A stretch of 64,000 nt of DNA from JABLTI01 sp035528035 (lineage in GTDB: Archaea > Asgardarchaeota > Heimdallarchaeia > JABLTI01): assembly GCA_035528035.1 (NCBI GenBank), contig DATKZI010000026.1, positions 192,289 to 256,288 of the forward strand, given 5' to 3'. Numbering within the stretch: the first letter of the stretch is position 1; each line of letters begins with the position of its first letter. Below, piece by piece: positions 34,100-43,436 of the stretch. The notes below the pieces were generated by a model that saw nothing but the letters and a program-made list of their open reading frames with translations, was not told the origin of the DNA and did not search any database. The translations under genes and the position numbers were made by a program.

Positions 34100-35353
34100 T
34101 TAATTCTTCTTTTTCTTATACAATGTAACAACTACTGTAATGATTGCTACTCCTAAAATAGGTGCCACTATTATAGCAATAAGTTGCCCTAGTGGTCTAC
34201 CAGTAGTGCTTGAGAATGTCATATTTAGGATCATAATACCTAAGAGCACATCTTGAAGGAAAAGATAGGTATCATGTACATGAACACCATAAAGCAAATA
34301 AGCACCTGAATATTGACCATTTAACTTTGGACTTTTGGGTTCGGAAAAATCGAGTACATATAAGCTTGTAGCTCCAGCTGCTTCAAAGACGTATTGTTCT
34401 TTTACAAAGGTGCCCCATATAATTTCTTCATTTCCAAGTTCACCAATAGGTTGCTCTGTATTGCCATAGAAATGACTGATCAACTGTGGTTGCGTAGTAT
34501 TTGTTATATCCAGAATAAAAAGTCCATATTCTTCAGTTCCCAAATAAGCATAAGAACCATTTACTGTTATGCTTAATCCTGCCATTTCAGGATATTCTAG
34601 ATTATCATAATACCCTATTTTACTAGGATTCGTAGGATCGCTTACATCAACAATCACTAAGACATTATCGGTTCCATTACTGTTAGCAATAAAAATGATT
34701 GACTCTTTTAGTGCAATATCCCAGGTATCAATATTTGTCTTGTACGAACCAATTTTAAATGGATTAGTAGGATCAGTTATATTCACAATAACCAACCCAT
34801 TATTTTCTGCTGCTAAATAGGCATAGTTTCCTTGGAGCACGATTTTTTCTACAGGATTAGTGGTATTACACTGTCCTATTTTAGTAATATTCGAAAGATC
34901 ACTGATATCGAGGATTTCTAAATCACTAGAACTACCAAGATACAAATAATCGTCTCTTAGAGCCAAAGTATTCATTCTACCATTCTCTACAGGATAGTCC
35001 GCTACAAAGGTCGGGTTGCTAATATTACTCACATCTATAATTGTGGGATTGTATCCAATAATGCTATAGATATAATTGTCCCGCATAGCGAACCCCAAAC
35101 CTCGAGTTGTCCTATTAGCTGGGTAATGTGCTAAAAAGGTAAATTCCACATTGGTGATTGCACTATCTTGCTTAGCGTCTGTGGTTAATCCTTCGTTAAT
35201 GGTATTTGGCAGATAACATGCACCTAAAAAAATATTGGAGAACCAAAGCAAGAAACAGAAAAATAAAACGCTAAAGACTATGCTCTCCTTCTTTATTTTT
35301 CCACCTGTTAAAAAGCTTGATCTTCTTGAATGGCTCTTTCTTCTAGTCAACAT
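34100..35353 (-). CDS. LVIVD-repeat surface protein (second copy)
   Basis: The 417-residue protein closely matches the one at 50464 and, less closely, the one at 32617. It has an N-terminal basic stretch and signal/anchor (about residues 25-50), LVIVD-type repeats (YAYLAAENNGLVIVNITDPT, and a damaged LYVLDFSEPKSPKLNG repeat near the end) and a C-terminal helix with lysine-rich end (LGVAIITVVVTLYKKKKN). It lies downstream of a truncated Ig-like gene on the same strand, so the cassette was Ig-like then LVIVD. Starts at ATG with GAT-rich DNA upstream. Confidence 0.8.
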   Translation of the reverse strand: MLTRRKSHSRRSSFLTGGKIKKESIVFSVLFFCFLLWFSNIFLGACYLPNTINEGLTTDAKQDSAITNVEFTFLAHYPANRTTRGLGFAMRDNYIYSIIGYNPTIIDVSNISNPTFVADYPVENGRMNTLALRDDYLYLGSSSDLEILDISDLSNITKIGQCNTTNPVEKIVLQGNYAYLAAENNGLVIVNITDPTNPFKIGSYKTNIDTWDIALKESIIFIANSNGTDNVLVIVDVSDPTNPSKIGYYDNLEYPEMAGLSITVNGSYAYLGTEEYGLFILDITNTTQPQLISHFYGNTEQPIGELGNEEIIWGTFVKEQYVFEAAGATSLYVLDFSEPKSPKLNGQYSGAYLLYGVHVHDTYLFLQDVLLGIMILNMTFSSTTGRPLGQLIAIIVAPILGVAIITVVVTLYKKKKN

Positions 35354-35380
35354 ATTATGTTCATCCTATATCTCAGTATC

Positions 35381-35657
35381 TTATGAAACAAGTTTGAATT
35401 CTACTTTCACCCAGTCACTGTAAAAGTAATCTAATGTAGTTGTTCTATCATCTACATATTCAAGATTACATCTAAATTTTATCCCTATCGTTTGTCCTAT
35501 AAGACTACTATCATTACTAAAACGATAGAACACTGAATGTCGGCTTATTGCATCATAGGCATAATTAACTTTATCATCAGGATACAAAGTATTTTGCCCA
35601 TTTGGTTCTAGACTCCTATAGTTAATATCAACTGAAGTAGCTCCAGCATATCCAGAA
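35381..35657 (-). pseudogene. 3' fragment of the Ig-like gene, cut at the duplication junction
   Basis: The last 90 or so codons (AGATSVDINYRSLEPNGQNT and DAISRHSVFYRF to FKLVS) match the intact gene at 51757-52986 almost base for base, ending at TATCCAG near 35650-35656. Beyond it the sequence becomes cdc48 copy B on the opposite strand. The continuous minus-strand frame up to 35743 is therefore antisense to cdc48. The fragment lacks its signal peptide and N-terminal domains and is presumably dead. Confidence 0.85.
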
Positions 35658-35681
35658 GACCAAAATGCTGGATTAATTCGT

Positions 35682-37670
35682 ATGGATAAATTACTCAGAA
35701 ACAATGCAGATGTTGGGTTATCAGAAAAAGTTGAAGTTACCAAAGCTAATGCTAAAAACGCAAAAACAGTTACCTTAGCGCCTTTTCAGACACCTGTAGC
35801 GATTGATTATAGTTTCGAGAATTTCGTTAAACGTAAATTATTAGGGTATCCTTTAACAGAAGAGGATACTGTTCTTATACCCATCCTAGGCAAATCTCTC
35901 CCCTTTACAGTTACATCCACTAATCCAAAAGGAATAATCAGAATAACAGAAGATACCGAACTAAAAGTAATCGACAAACCAGTTCAAGTATCAGATGAAG
36001 CACTTCAAAGAACTTCCTATGAAGATATTGGTGGACTTGGAAATCAAATTCAAAGGATTCGTGAAATGGTTGAGCTTCCTATGAAACATCCTGAATTGTT
36101 CAAGAAATTAGGAATAGAGCCACCAAAAGGTGTTCTTTTACATGGACCTCCAGGTTGTGGAAAAACGCTTATAGCAAAAGCAGTAGCTAATGAAAGTGCT
36201 TCAAATTTTGTTGTCATTAACGGCCCCGAGATTATGTCTAAATTCTATGGAGAATCAGAGCAAAGATTACGATCAATATTCAAAGATGCCTCAGCTAAAG
36301 CTCCAACAATAATTTTCATAGATGAATTGGATGCTATTGCAAGTAAACGAGCAGAAGTCACAGGTGAAGTTGAACGAAGAGTTGTTGCCCAACTACTCGC
36401 CTTAATGGATGGTATGGTCTCTCGAGGTGAAGTTATGGTTGTAGGAGCAACTAATAGACCTAATGCAATTGATCCAGCATTACGAAGACCAGGTCGATTT
36501 GATCGAGAAATTGAAATTGGTGTACCAGATCGAGACGGACGTCGTGAAATCCTCCTAATTCATTCTCGAGGTATGCCACTAGCTCCAGATGTGAACCTTG
36601 ATTTAATAGCTGAAAAAACTCATGGGTATGTAGGAGCTGATTTACAAGCACTTTGTCGAGAATCTGCAATGAAGGCTTTACGAAAATTCCTTCCAGATAT
36701 TGATTATGCTGATAAAATAATTACTCCAGAATTATTAGATATATTAGTAGTTACTCAAGAGGATTTTCTTTCAGCTATGAAGGAAATCCAACCATCTGCA
36801 ATTCGAGAAGTTTTCACTGAAATACCTAACATTCACTGGAACGATGTTGGAGGTCTAGATGAGCAAATCCGAGAATTGAAGGAAGCTATAGAATGGCCTT
36901 TGAAATTCAAAGAATCATTTTCAAGAATGGGTATCTCTCCTCCAAGAGGAATACTCTTATTCGGTCCTCCAGGTTGCGGGAAGACACTTTTGGCAAAAGC
37001 AGTAGCTACAGAAAGTGAAGTTAATTTCATTAGTATCAAAGGACCAGAAATGATGAGTAAATGGGTTGGTGAGTCAGAAAAAGCTGTACGAGAAATTTTC
37101 AGAAAGGCAAAGATGTCTGCACCAACAATTGTTTTCTTCGATGAAATAGATGCTTTAGCACCACGAAGAGGTAGTGGGTTAGGAGATTCCGGTAGTACTG
37201 AAAGAGTGATAAGCCAACTTCTAACTGAAATAGATGGTTTGGAAATGATCAAACAAGTAGTTATCATCGCTGCAACAAATAGACCAGATATTATTGATAA
37301 TGCCTTATTACGACCTGGAAGGTTCGATAGATTCGTTTTAGTTCCACCACCAGACTTCAAAGCAAGAATAAAAATACTTGAGATATTTACAAAGAATATG
37401 CCTATTGAGGAGAGCATTGACCTGAAAATCCTTGCGAAAGAAATTGAAGGTTTCTCTGGAGCAGATATTGAATCATTGTGTAGAGAAGCTGGCATGTTAG
37501 CTTTACGAGCAGATATGAATACAGATATTATTAATCAAGAGCATTTTGACGCAGCAAAGAATAAGGTACAAGCATCAATAACCCCTGAAGTGCTCAAATA
37601 TTATGAAAAAGCAAAAGAACGCTTGAGACGTTCTTCTGTAGAAGTATCTTCTTTATCACCTACAATTTAA
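35682..37670 (+). CDS. Cdc48/p97-like AAA+ ATPase lacking the N-terminal 69 residues (copy B)
   Basis: The 662-residue product is about 97 percent identical to copy A by eye, with both AAA+ modules intact (GPPGCGKT at 155-162 and about 427-434). Residues 1-69 of copy A, the first half of the N domain that binds adaptors, are missing because the duplication junction falls at codon 58. Substitutions between copies are mostly synonymous, which points to continued selection on the protein. The ATG at 35682 is the first in frame but has no ribosome site, and the frame is open back to 35622 without another start. Whether it is expressed is unclear; it could also be kept similar by gene conversion. 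Confidence 0.8.
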   Translation: MDKLLRNNADVGLSEKVEVTKANAKNAKTVTLAPFQTPVAIDYSFENFVKRKLLGYPLTEEDTVLIPILGKSLPFTVTSTNPKGIIRITEDTELKVIDKPVQVSDEALQRTSYEDIGGLGNQIQRIREMVELPMKHPELFKKLGIEPPKGVLLHGPPGCGKTLIAKAVANESASNFVVINGPEIMSKFYGESEQRLRSIFKDASAKAPTIIFIDELDAIASKRAEVTGEVERRVVAQLLALMDGMVSRGEVMVVGATNRPNAIDPALRRPGRFDREIEIGVPDRDGRREILLIHSRGMPLAPDVNLDLIAEKTHGYVGADLQALCRESAMKALRKFLPDIDYADKIITPELLDILVVTQEDFLSAMKEIQPSAIREVFTEIPNIHWNDVGGLDEQIRELKEAIEWPLKFKESFSRMGISPPRGILLFGPPGCGKTLLAKAVATESEVNFISIKGPEMMSKWVGESEKAVREIFRKAKMSAPTIVFFDEIDALAPRRGSGLGDSGSTERVISQLLTEIDGLEMIKQVVIIAATNRPDIIDNALLRPGRFDRFVLVPPPDFKARIKILEIFTKNMPIEESIDLKILAKEIEGFSGADIESLCREAGMLALRADMNTDIINQEHFDAAKNKVQASITPEVLKYYEKAKERLRRSSVEVSSLSPTI

Positions 37671-37677
37671 CATTAAA

Positions 37678-37700
37678 AAGGATTGATTCATTCAATCCTT
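37678..37700. terminator. Convergent terminator, copy B
   Basis: AAGGATTGA, loop TTCAT, TCAATCCTT: the same 9-bp stem as at 28076-28098, between cdc48 copy B and its beta-flower gene. Confidence 0.6.
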
Positions 37701-38061
37701 AATCAAAATCCCAAAAATCGAAAAGGAATGCTAAAATAACTACTAATTGTTCGTCAGTTAATGAATCTCTATACATACCTATAGTTGATCCAGAACTATT
37801 ACGAATGGACCCATTTTCTGCATAGCCAATGGTTGAACCATTAGAATTAGATGCTCTACCAGACCTAAAATAACCAATAGTTGACCCAGAGCTGTTCACC
37901 ACTCTTTCAGAAGAAAATCGTCCAATAGTACTCCCACTCGAATTTCTTATAGAACCACTACTGATCCTGCCAATAGTACTACCACTGCTATTTAAAATAG
38001 AGCTGGTATCAATATACCCTATAGTAGAACACGAACTATTAGTAATTGCTACACGAGACAT
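37699..38061 (-). CDS. Beta-flower-like repeat protein, copy B
   Basis: The 120-residue protein has the same seven GSTIG repeats as copy A with few differences (for example SSCSTIG in the first repeat, and DTSSILN in place of DDYSILN) and the same acidic aromatic tail. The ATG at 38061 matches the start of copy A; an ATG six bases upstream extends it by two residues. It is convergent with cdc48 copy B. The family has unknown function. Preservation of the repeat core in both copies suggests the protein is still in use. Confidence 0.7.
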   Translation of the reverse strand: MSRVAITNSSCSTIGYIDTSSILNSSGSTIGRISSGSIRNSSGSTIGRFSSERVVNSSGSTIGYFRSGRASNSNGSTIGYAENGSIRNSSGSTIGMYRDSLTDEQLVVILAFLFDFWDFD

Positions 38062-38245
38062 ATTCAATCAAAAAGAAATCCTAGGAAAAAGATTAAAGTA
38101 TTTGCGTAGAAGCAATTTGGTAACTAGTTCTTGAGGAAATTTCTTCGCATTCCATAATTTTTTAAAGGAAACAAAATAATCTATGGATATAGGAATTTTT
38201 ACAGTGTGTTTTAACAAGTAATTTCCTCAAGGAGTTCTAATGATT

Positions 38246-38518
38246 ATGTCCAAAGAGAAAAATGCAATTTGGAAAACTATGCCCCTCGCAACAGCTGTCC
38301 TAATGGCTATAGAAAAACGTCAAGGCGTTCTTTTAGATGACGAATTAATGAATATCCTATCCCAAGAATTTGGTGAAGTATCAAATGTGGAGATGAATCA
38401 AGTGCTAATGAATTTGGAAATCAGAGGAATCATTCATGTAAACTATATCACCAAAAATAAAAGACGCATAGAACAGATAAAAGATAATATGGTCTATATG
38501 GCTGTTGGTGAAGATTAA
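38246..38518 (+). CDS. Small winged-helix-like protein, copy B
   Basis: Nearly identical to the 90-residue copy A (two visible substitutions: Lys6 to Asn in this numbering, Thr to Asn in the MNQVLM stretch) while the DNA differs at many third codon positions. The same divergent spacing to the beta-flower gene is kept. The predicted fold is a winged helix; its role is unknown. The ATG at 38246 follows GGAG at 38231-38234. Confidence 0.65.
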   Translation: MSKEKNAIWKTMPLATAVLMAIEKRQGVLLDDELMNILSQEFGEVSNVEMNQVLMNLEIRGIIHVNYITKNKRRIEQIKDNMVYMAVGED

Positions 38519-38565
38519 TCGGTCTTTTCTTTAAAAACACAGAAAATTTAAGGAAAAAGAAGAAG

Positions 38566-40101
38566 TTAGTTTCTTCTTTTTCGCAACACGACCATTAGAA
38601 TAGGTAGAATAACCAAGAATTCTAAGAAGCTAAAAGCAGAAATTCCAGAAGAGGAGGTGGTGGAGGATTCGGAAAATTTCGAAACAAAAGCATCATTGCT
38701 ACCTTTGGTGCTATTATATGCATTTAAAGTAGGAAAGTTGCTTGATAAAGTTGATCCTGTTACATAGTAATTATCAGAGGAAACTGCAATACCATAACCA
38801 TAATCGCTTTCATTTCCTCCTAAGAAAGTGCTCCAGAGGAGAGAGCCAGTGGAAGAGAATTTTGAAATAAAAGCATCATATTCACCACCATTAAAGGTAG
38901 AATCAAATGCGTTTAAAGTAGGGAAATAAATAGATCTAGTGTAACCTGCAATATAACAGCTGCTTTCACTACCAATAGCAATTTTGTATCCAGTATCTAA
39001 ATTACCATCACCCAAAAAGGTGCTCCAAAGAAGCGATCCACTCGAAGAGAATTTCGCAACAAAAACATCTAGTAAATCTATTGTGCTATCATAAGCATTC
39101 AAGATTGGAAAATTACTTGACTCGGTCTCACCAGTTACATAACAAGAGTTACTATCATCAACAGCAATATCATATCCAAAATCATTGTTCTTTCCTCCCA
39201 AATAAGTGCTCCAAACAAGTGAACCACTTGAAGAGAACTTAGTAATAAAAACATCAGAAGAACCACCATAAGTGTCATTATAAGCATTCAAAGTGGGAAA
39301 ATTGGTTGATTTAGTAAAACCTATAGTATAGCAACTTCCATCAGAGGTAACATCTATACCATAACCAAGATCATCATCTTTTCCTCCCAAATAAGTGCTC
39401 CAAAGGAGAGAACCACTTGTAGAGAATTTGGCTACGTAAGCATCTACGCCATCATTTGTGTTATTATAAGCATTCAAAGTGGGGAAATCACCTGATGCTG
39501 TGTTACCTGTTACATAACAGCTACCATCACTTGAAAGAGCTATTGAATAGCCATCTTCTGTTCCACTTCCCCCAAAGTAGGTACTCCAAAGAAGCGAACC
39601 ACTAGAGGAAAATTTTACAACAAAAGCATCTGTATAATCACCATAAGTATCTTGATAAGCATTCAATGTAGGAAAATTATCTGACATAGTTAAGCCAGTC
39701 ACATAACAACTACCGTCAGAGGAAACAGCAATATCAGTTCCCTGATCGTCCCATTTTCCACCAAGAAAGGTGCTCCAGAGAAGTGAACCACTCGAGGAGA
39801 ATTTAGTAACAAAAACATCACCATAATCATCATAAGTGTCATTATAAGCATTCAAAGTGGGAAAATTAGACGAGTAGGTTGAGCCAGTTACATAGCAACT
39901 TCCATCACTTCCAACAGCAATTGCATAACCATCATCTGATGCGCTACCTCCCAAGAAGGTACTAAAGCTCAAGCTGGAAGAAGTCGCATTCAGAGCTAAT
40001 GAATGATCAATCTTTGCTTCTTGCCCAGAGGTGTTCATACCAAAAGGTAAAAACATCATTAAAACAATCAAATAGAATGTCAATACTCTTTTAAAATTCA
40101 A
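38566..40101 (-). CDS. SBBP-repeat beta-propeller surface protein
   Basis: The protein has a signal peptide (about residues 4-24), then about eight SBBP repeats of 50-60 residues (core LLWSTFLGGSASDDGYAIAV and GSCYVTGSTYSSNFPTLNAY, each under 21 residues), followed by a membrane helix and RKRRN tail. The repeats form a propeller exposed on the cell surface. It is one of three such proteins in the window and the only SBBP gene inside the duplicated block. The start is TTG at 40101. A conserved element with GAGGGATGA lies upstream (40105-40150). Function is not known; binding of surface polymers is a guess. Confidence 0.8.
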   Translation of the reverse strand: MNFKRVLTFYLIVLMMFLPFGMNTSGQEAKIDHSLALNATSSSLSFSTFLGGSASDDGYAIAVGSDGSCYVTGSTYSSNFPTLNAYNDTYDDYGDVFVTKFSSSGSLLWSTFLGGKWDDQGTDIAVSSDGSCYVTGLTMSDNFPTLNAYQDTYGDYTDAFVVKFSSSGSLLWSTYFGGSGTEDGYSIALSSDGSCYVTGNTASGDFPTLNAYNNTNDGVDAYVAKFSTSGSLLWSTYLGGKDDDLGYGIDVTSDGSCYTIGFTKSTNFPTLNAYNDTYGGSSDVFITKFSSSGSLVWSTYLGGKNNDFGYDIAVDDSNSCYVTGETESSNFPILNAYDSTIDLLDVFVAKFSSSGSLLWSTFLGDGNLDTGYKIAIGSESSCYIAGYTRSIYFPTLNAFDSTFNGGEYDAFISKFSSTGSLLWSTFLGGNESDYGYGIAVSSDNYYVTGSTLSSNFPTLNAYNSTKGSNDAFVSKFSESSTTSSSGISAFSFLEFLVILPILMVVLRKRRN

Positions 40102-40318
40102 CAGGGGTAAAATTTTAAACGTTTAGTCATCCCTCGACTAATTAGTACTCTAAAGAGTAAAAAGATTGTGCTAATTTGTCTTTCAAGTAATATTTTATAG
40201 CTCATTTTCCCACTTATATTGAAAAAATAAGAAGGAAATTATTTCCTTCTTTTTCAAAGAACTCCCATATGAATGGGAAAAAATGATGAATGAACTTACA
40301 AGTCATTCATTTATTATT

Positions 40319-42271
40319 TTACTTGTTCATTCTCTTCTTTCTTCGAACAACTAACACCACAGGACAACTGATCAGGATAACAGCACCAAGACCTATTCCG
40401 CTATAGAGAATAATTTTGAATTCTGAACTTTGTAAAAAGCTATACACTCTGACTTGAATCCAATCGATATTTATGTTTCCTAACATATCATAGACTTTTA
40501 GTGAAAAATTGTAATAACCGTTTTCTAGAATCTCGACAATATGTGAATTTGTTGGATGAACCTCTGTAGCTACATAGTTACCATCAATGTATATTTCAAT
40601 ATAATTGCATCCCGAACCAGTATCTGTTGCAGACCAAGAAACCGTTATTTGTCCAGGTTTATAGGATGCACTATCAATAGGGGATAAGATAGCAATATTT
40701 GGATTGTTATAATCTATCAGAAACTGATAGTGGGAAGCTACTGAACCAATATTTCCTGCACCATCAATTGCAACCAGATGGAAATACCAGATTCCCTCAT
40801 TCATAGTTGCTAACAATTTTGTACCATTCACTGTCGTATAAGTACCAGTATTTGCATTTGGAACAGTATTTGGATTATGATCGATGATATAATAATAGCC
40901 TGTAATACCATTCACATCGATTGGTATTGACCAATTAAATTCTGGAAGAGCATCAGTGTACCATTGATACTGGTTGGGGTGTGTGGGAGAAACAACTTCA
41001 GGAGCGAAAACAGTGCAATCATAATTAATGGTAAGGAAAGGATCACCTAATATTACCATACCATAAAACCACTCAAGATAGTAGGTGCTATCATAAAACT
41101 TAATGTTTTGGAACCAATCGTTGAAACCCTGACCGATAGTCTTATTCTGAGCTAATGGGTTATAGAAATAATTCCCACCAAACATTCCCCCAGTTTTGGT
41201 TGTCCCAACGACAGCTAAGGAATAGCTACTCGAGAAGAGGTAGGTTGTAGCTAAACAGTTTGGTTGTGTCCAATCAGCACCATGACAACAAAAGAGGTTG
41301 TAAAAATTGAAGGTTGGTTGTGCAGCATGTATTTGAGCTGCTGTAACTGTTCCTTCACCAGTTCCTCCGGGACCAAAATAATGTTGAGAAGGGCTAGCAG
41401 CACTATGGGCACAGAGATGAGCCCACTCATAGTTTTGAGTCATACGGTTAAGCCAATCAGTAGCATTTGTAAAAGTAGCTGGGGTGTGAACATCTGTTCG
41501 AACAGGATAAGGATTTTGTAACCAGCTTGGCCAATTATCATTGGTTCCATTAGCATATATTTGCCAATCATCATCAATATAGGTAATTGCTTGATGGGTA
41601 CGAGCAACACCTCCAGTACGATAACTATGGATACGATTCAATACATTGAGGATATTTTGAGCATTTGTTTGTCCACCAAGTGTTCTGGTAGATGCATCGA
41701 TTCGGCCAAGATAGATTTCAGGATAAATATCTCCCAGAGAATCATAATGAAAGTCATAAACGCCATCAGGGGTAGGACCATCAATCCATTGTCCATCCAA
41801 ATCTGTAAGAAAGAGGTCGCAAATGAACGTTTCAGCTGAAAAATTTGTAGAAGCGGGATGGTAAAAGAACGCACTTGGTAACGGGCCTATCAATACTACA
41901 CCAGAAATCTGATCAGAGTAATAATAACCCTGGATGATCTGCTTCAAGTAGCTGACATTGGCTATATAATTAGTAAATAAGATTGTATGATACCCAGTAT
42001 TATTCAGATCCAACCGATATTGTTGGACAGCTGTTCGGATAGCAGCATTACCAACCCAAAGGGGATTGTCAACGATGGTCAAAACTGATTCGCCATTTGA
42101 ATAAGCATTAATAGTTATAGGATTTATAACATCCACATTAATTTCAGATGCTTTTGAAAAATTATCTCTTGAAATTCTATCAAAAGCAAAGCCCACAAAA
42201 CCAGCACTACTAGACACTAGTAAGATGGTCAATATTGAACAAATAATTTGTTTTGTTTTCAACCTTCCCAA
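40319..42271 (-). CDS. C25-like surface peptidase, copy B
   Basis: The 650-residue protein matches copy A along its length with the same signal peptide, peptidase domain, catalytic His (HLCAHSAASP) and Cys pair (LFCCHGADW), Ig-like segment and C-terminal helix with RRKKRMNK tail. The N-terminal 50 residues are the most divergent. It ends the duplicated block. Like copy A it should be an anchored extracellular protease of clan CD. The two genes may process different surface proteins, or one may be a spare. The start is an ATG. Confidence 0.8.
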   Translation of the reverse strand: MGRLKTKQIICSILTILLVSSSAGFVGFAFDRISRDNFSKASEINVDVINPITINAYSNGESVLTIVDNPLWVGNAAIRTAVQQYRLDLNNTGYHTILFTNYIANVSYLKQIIQGYYYSDQISGVVLIGPLPSAFFYHPASTNFSAETFICDLFLTDLDGQWIDGPTPDGVYDFHYDSLGDIYPEIYLGRIDASTRTLGGQTNAQNILNVLNRIHSYRTGGVARTHQAITYIDDDWQIYANGTNDNWPSWLQNPYPVRTDVHTPATFTNATDWLNRMTQNYEWAHLCAHSAASPSQHYFGPGGTGEGTVTAAQIHAAQPTFNFYNLFCCHGADWTQPNCLATTYLFSSSYSLAVVGTTKTGGMFGGNYFYNPLAQNKTIGQGFNDWFQNIKFYDSTYYLEWFYGMVILGDPFLTINYDCTVFAPEVVSPTHPNQYQWYTDALPEFNWSIPIDVNGITGYYYIIDHNPNTVPNANTGTYTTVNGTKLLATMNEGIWYFHLVAIDGAGNIGSVASHYQFLIDYNNPNIAILSPIDSASYKPGQITVSWSATDTGSGCNYIEIYIDGNYVATEVHPTNSHIVEILENGYYNFSLKVYDMLGNINIDWIQVRVYSFLQSSEFKIILYSGIGLGAVILISCPVVLVVRRKKRMNK

Positions 42272-42457
42272 CCATGATATTACTTTCCGATGTTTAGATA
42301 TTTATTCATTATGATGGGTCACTGAGGAAGTACATAAGATACAAAGAATTCTATCAAGAAGCAAAATAAAGCTATCACTCGCTGCTCAATGCATCTTCCC
42401 AACATCTTGAAACGTAACTACCCAAAATAAGGTCTTGACTGGTTGTAAAATATGTTA

Positions 42458-43351
42458 TTATTTGTTACTATTTTTAACTAATGCATTAACAATAATAGGG
42501 ATAACTTCACGAGGAAAACTATGACCCATCCCATCTATAATCAATAATTCCGCTCCAGATATCGTTTTTGCTATCACTTTTCCTACTTCAATTGGATAAA
42601 ATGGGTCTTCACCCCCATGAATAACAACAGTTGGTGCTCGAATGGCGGAAATCTCGGGCTGAATATTTCCCGGAACAGCCAAAGCAGCAAGTTGACGAAT
42701 AGGTCCTTCAGGATAATAGCAACGATCGTATTCTTTTGTTCTATATTTTCTTGCTAGAGCTTCATCAAAATCAAAAGAACCGTAGATGAGCCTATCACGT
42801 CGAACAGATTCTGCTATATAGGTTTCCCGTTCGGAAGGGATAGGCGCAAAGAATTGCATTAAGATTTCGGGCTTTCCTTGAGGTAATTCAGGATTTCCAG
42901 TGGTACTCATAATAATTGCAAGAGATAGGACCCGGGAAGGATGCTTGTATGCAAATGCTTGAGCGATCATTCCGCCCATGGAAGCACCACAGATGTGAGC
43001 TTTATCAATCTTCAGAGCATCCAAAATACCAACTGCATCATTGACCATATCTTCTAAAGTGTAAGGGACCTCAGGCTTTTCTCCACGAGCATAAGTAGCA
43101 TTAATCTCTGCAAAGTCTGGAATACCAGCATGGCCAAATTTTGTTGACAATCCCACATCTCGATTATCGAATCTAATGACAAAGAAACCATTATTTGCTA
43201 AATCATTGCACATTTCATCTGACCAAGCATACATTTGACTACCCAAACCAGCGATTAATAACAAAGGTTTTGAGCTTGGGTTACCGATCGTTTCATATTC
43301 AATCTCTACATTATTTACATTCGTTTTTGGCATGCTTAGTTCATACTCCAT
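42458..43351 (-). CDS. Alpha/beta hydrolase (esterase/haloperoxidase-like)
   Basis: The 297-residue protein has the oxyanion region LLIAGLGSQMYAWSDEM, the RFDNRDVGLS motif, the nucleophile elbow GASMGG (about residue 120), the acid in HGGEDPFYP and the histidine in GMGHSFPREV. It resembles soluble bacterial alpha/beta hydrolases and could come from a bacterial donor. Substrate unknown. An ATG at 43333 (MPKTNV) is an alternative start. It lies alone between two surface-gene groups, outside the duplication. Confidence 0.85.
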   Translation of the reverse strand: MEYELSMPKTNVNNVEIEYETIGNPSSKPLLLIAGLGSQMYAWSDEMCNDLANNGFFVIRFDNRDVGLSTKFGHAGIPDFAEINATYARGEKPEVPYTLEDMVNDAVGILDALKIDKAHICGASMGGMIAQAFAYKHPSRVLSLAIIMSTTGNPELPQGKPEILMQFFAPIPSERETYIAESVRRDRLIYGSFDFDEALARKYRTKEYDRCYYPEGPIRQLAALAVPGNIQPEISAIRAPTVVIHGGEDPFYPIEVGKVIAKTISGAELLIIDGMGHSFPREVIPIIVNALVKNSNK

Positions 43352-43436
43352 TCCAAGAAAGGAAATTTAGTTCGAAAATTTTTTAAAATTTGTTATATCT
43401 GCGAATCTTTTGAAAAAAAAGAAAGCAAAAAAGAAA

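Larger units (their letters stand above)
35645..42316. repeat. Segmental duplication, copy B (cdc48 to C25-like peptidase)
   Basis: Homologous to 26042-31202 in gene order and orientation. It contains a cdc48 missing its first 57-69 codons, the hairpin terminator, beta-flower and winged-helix genes, an intact SBBP gene and a C25-like gene. The left border falls inside the Ig-like gene, sharing only the short motif TATCC(A/G)G. The right border lies about 45 bases beyond the C25-like start. Confidence 0.85.

Noticed and set aside
35657..35743. Continuation of the Ig-like fragment frame on the minus strand
   Set aside because: This part is antisense to cdc48 copy B; the homology to the Ig-like gene ends at the junction near 35656.
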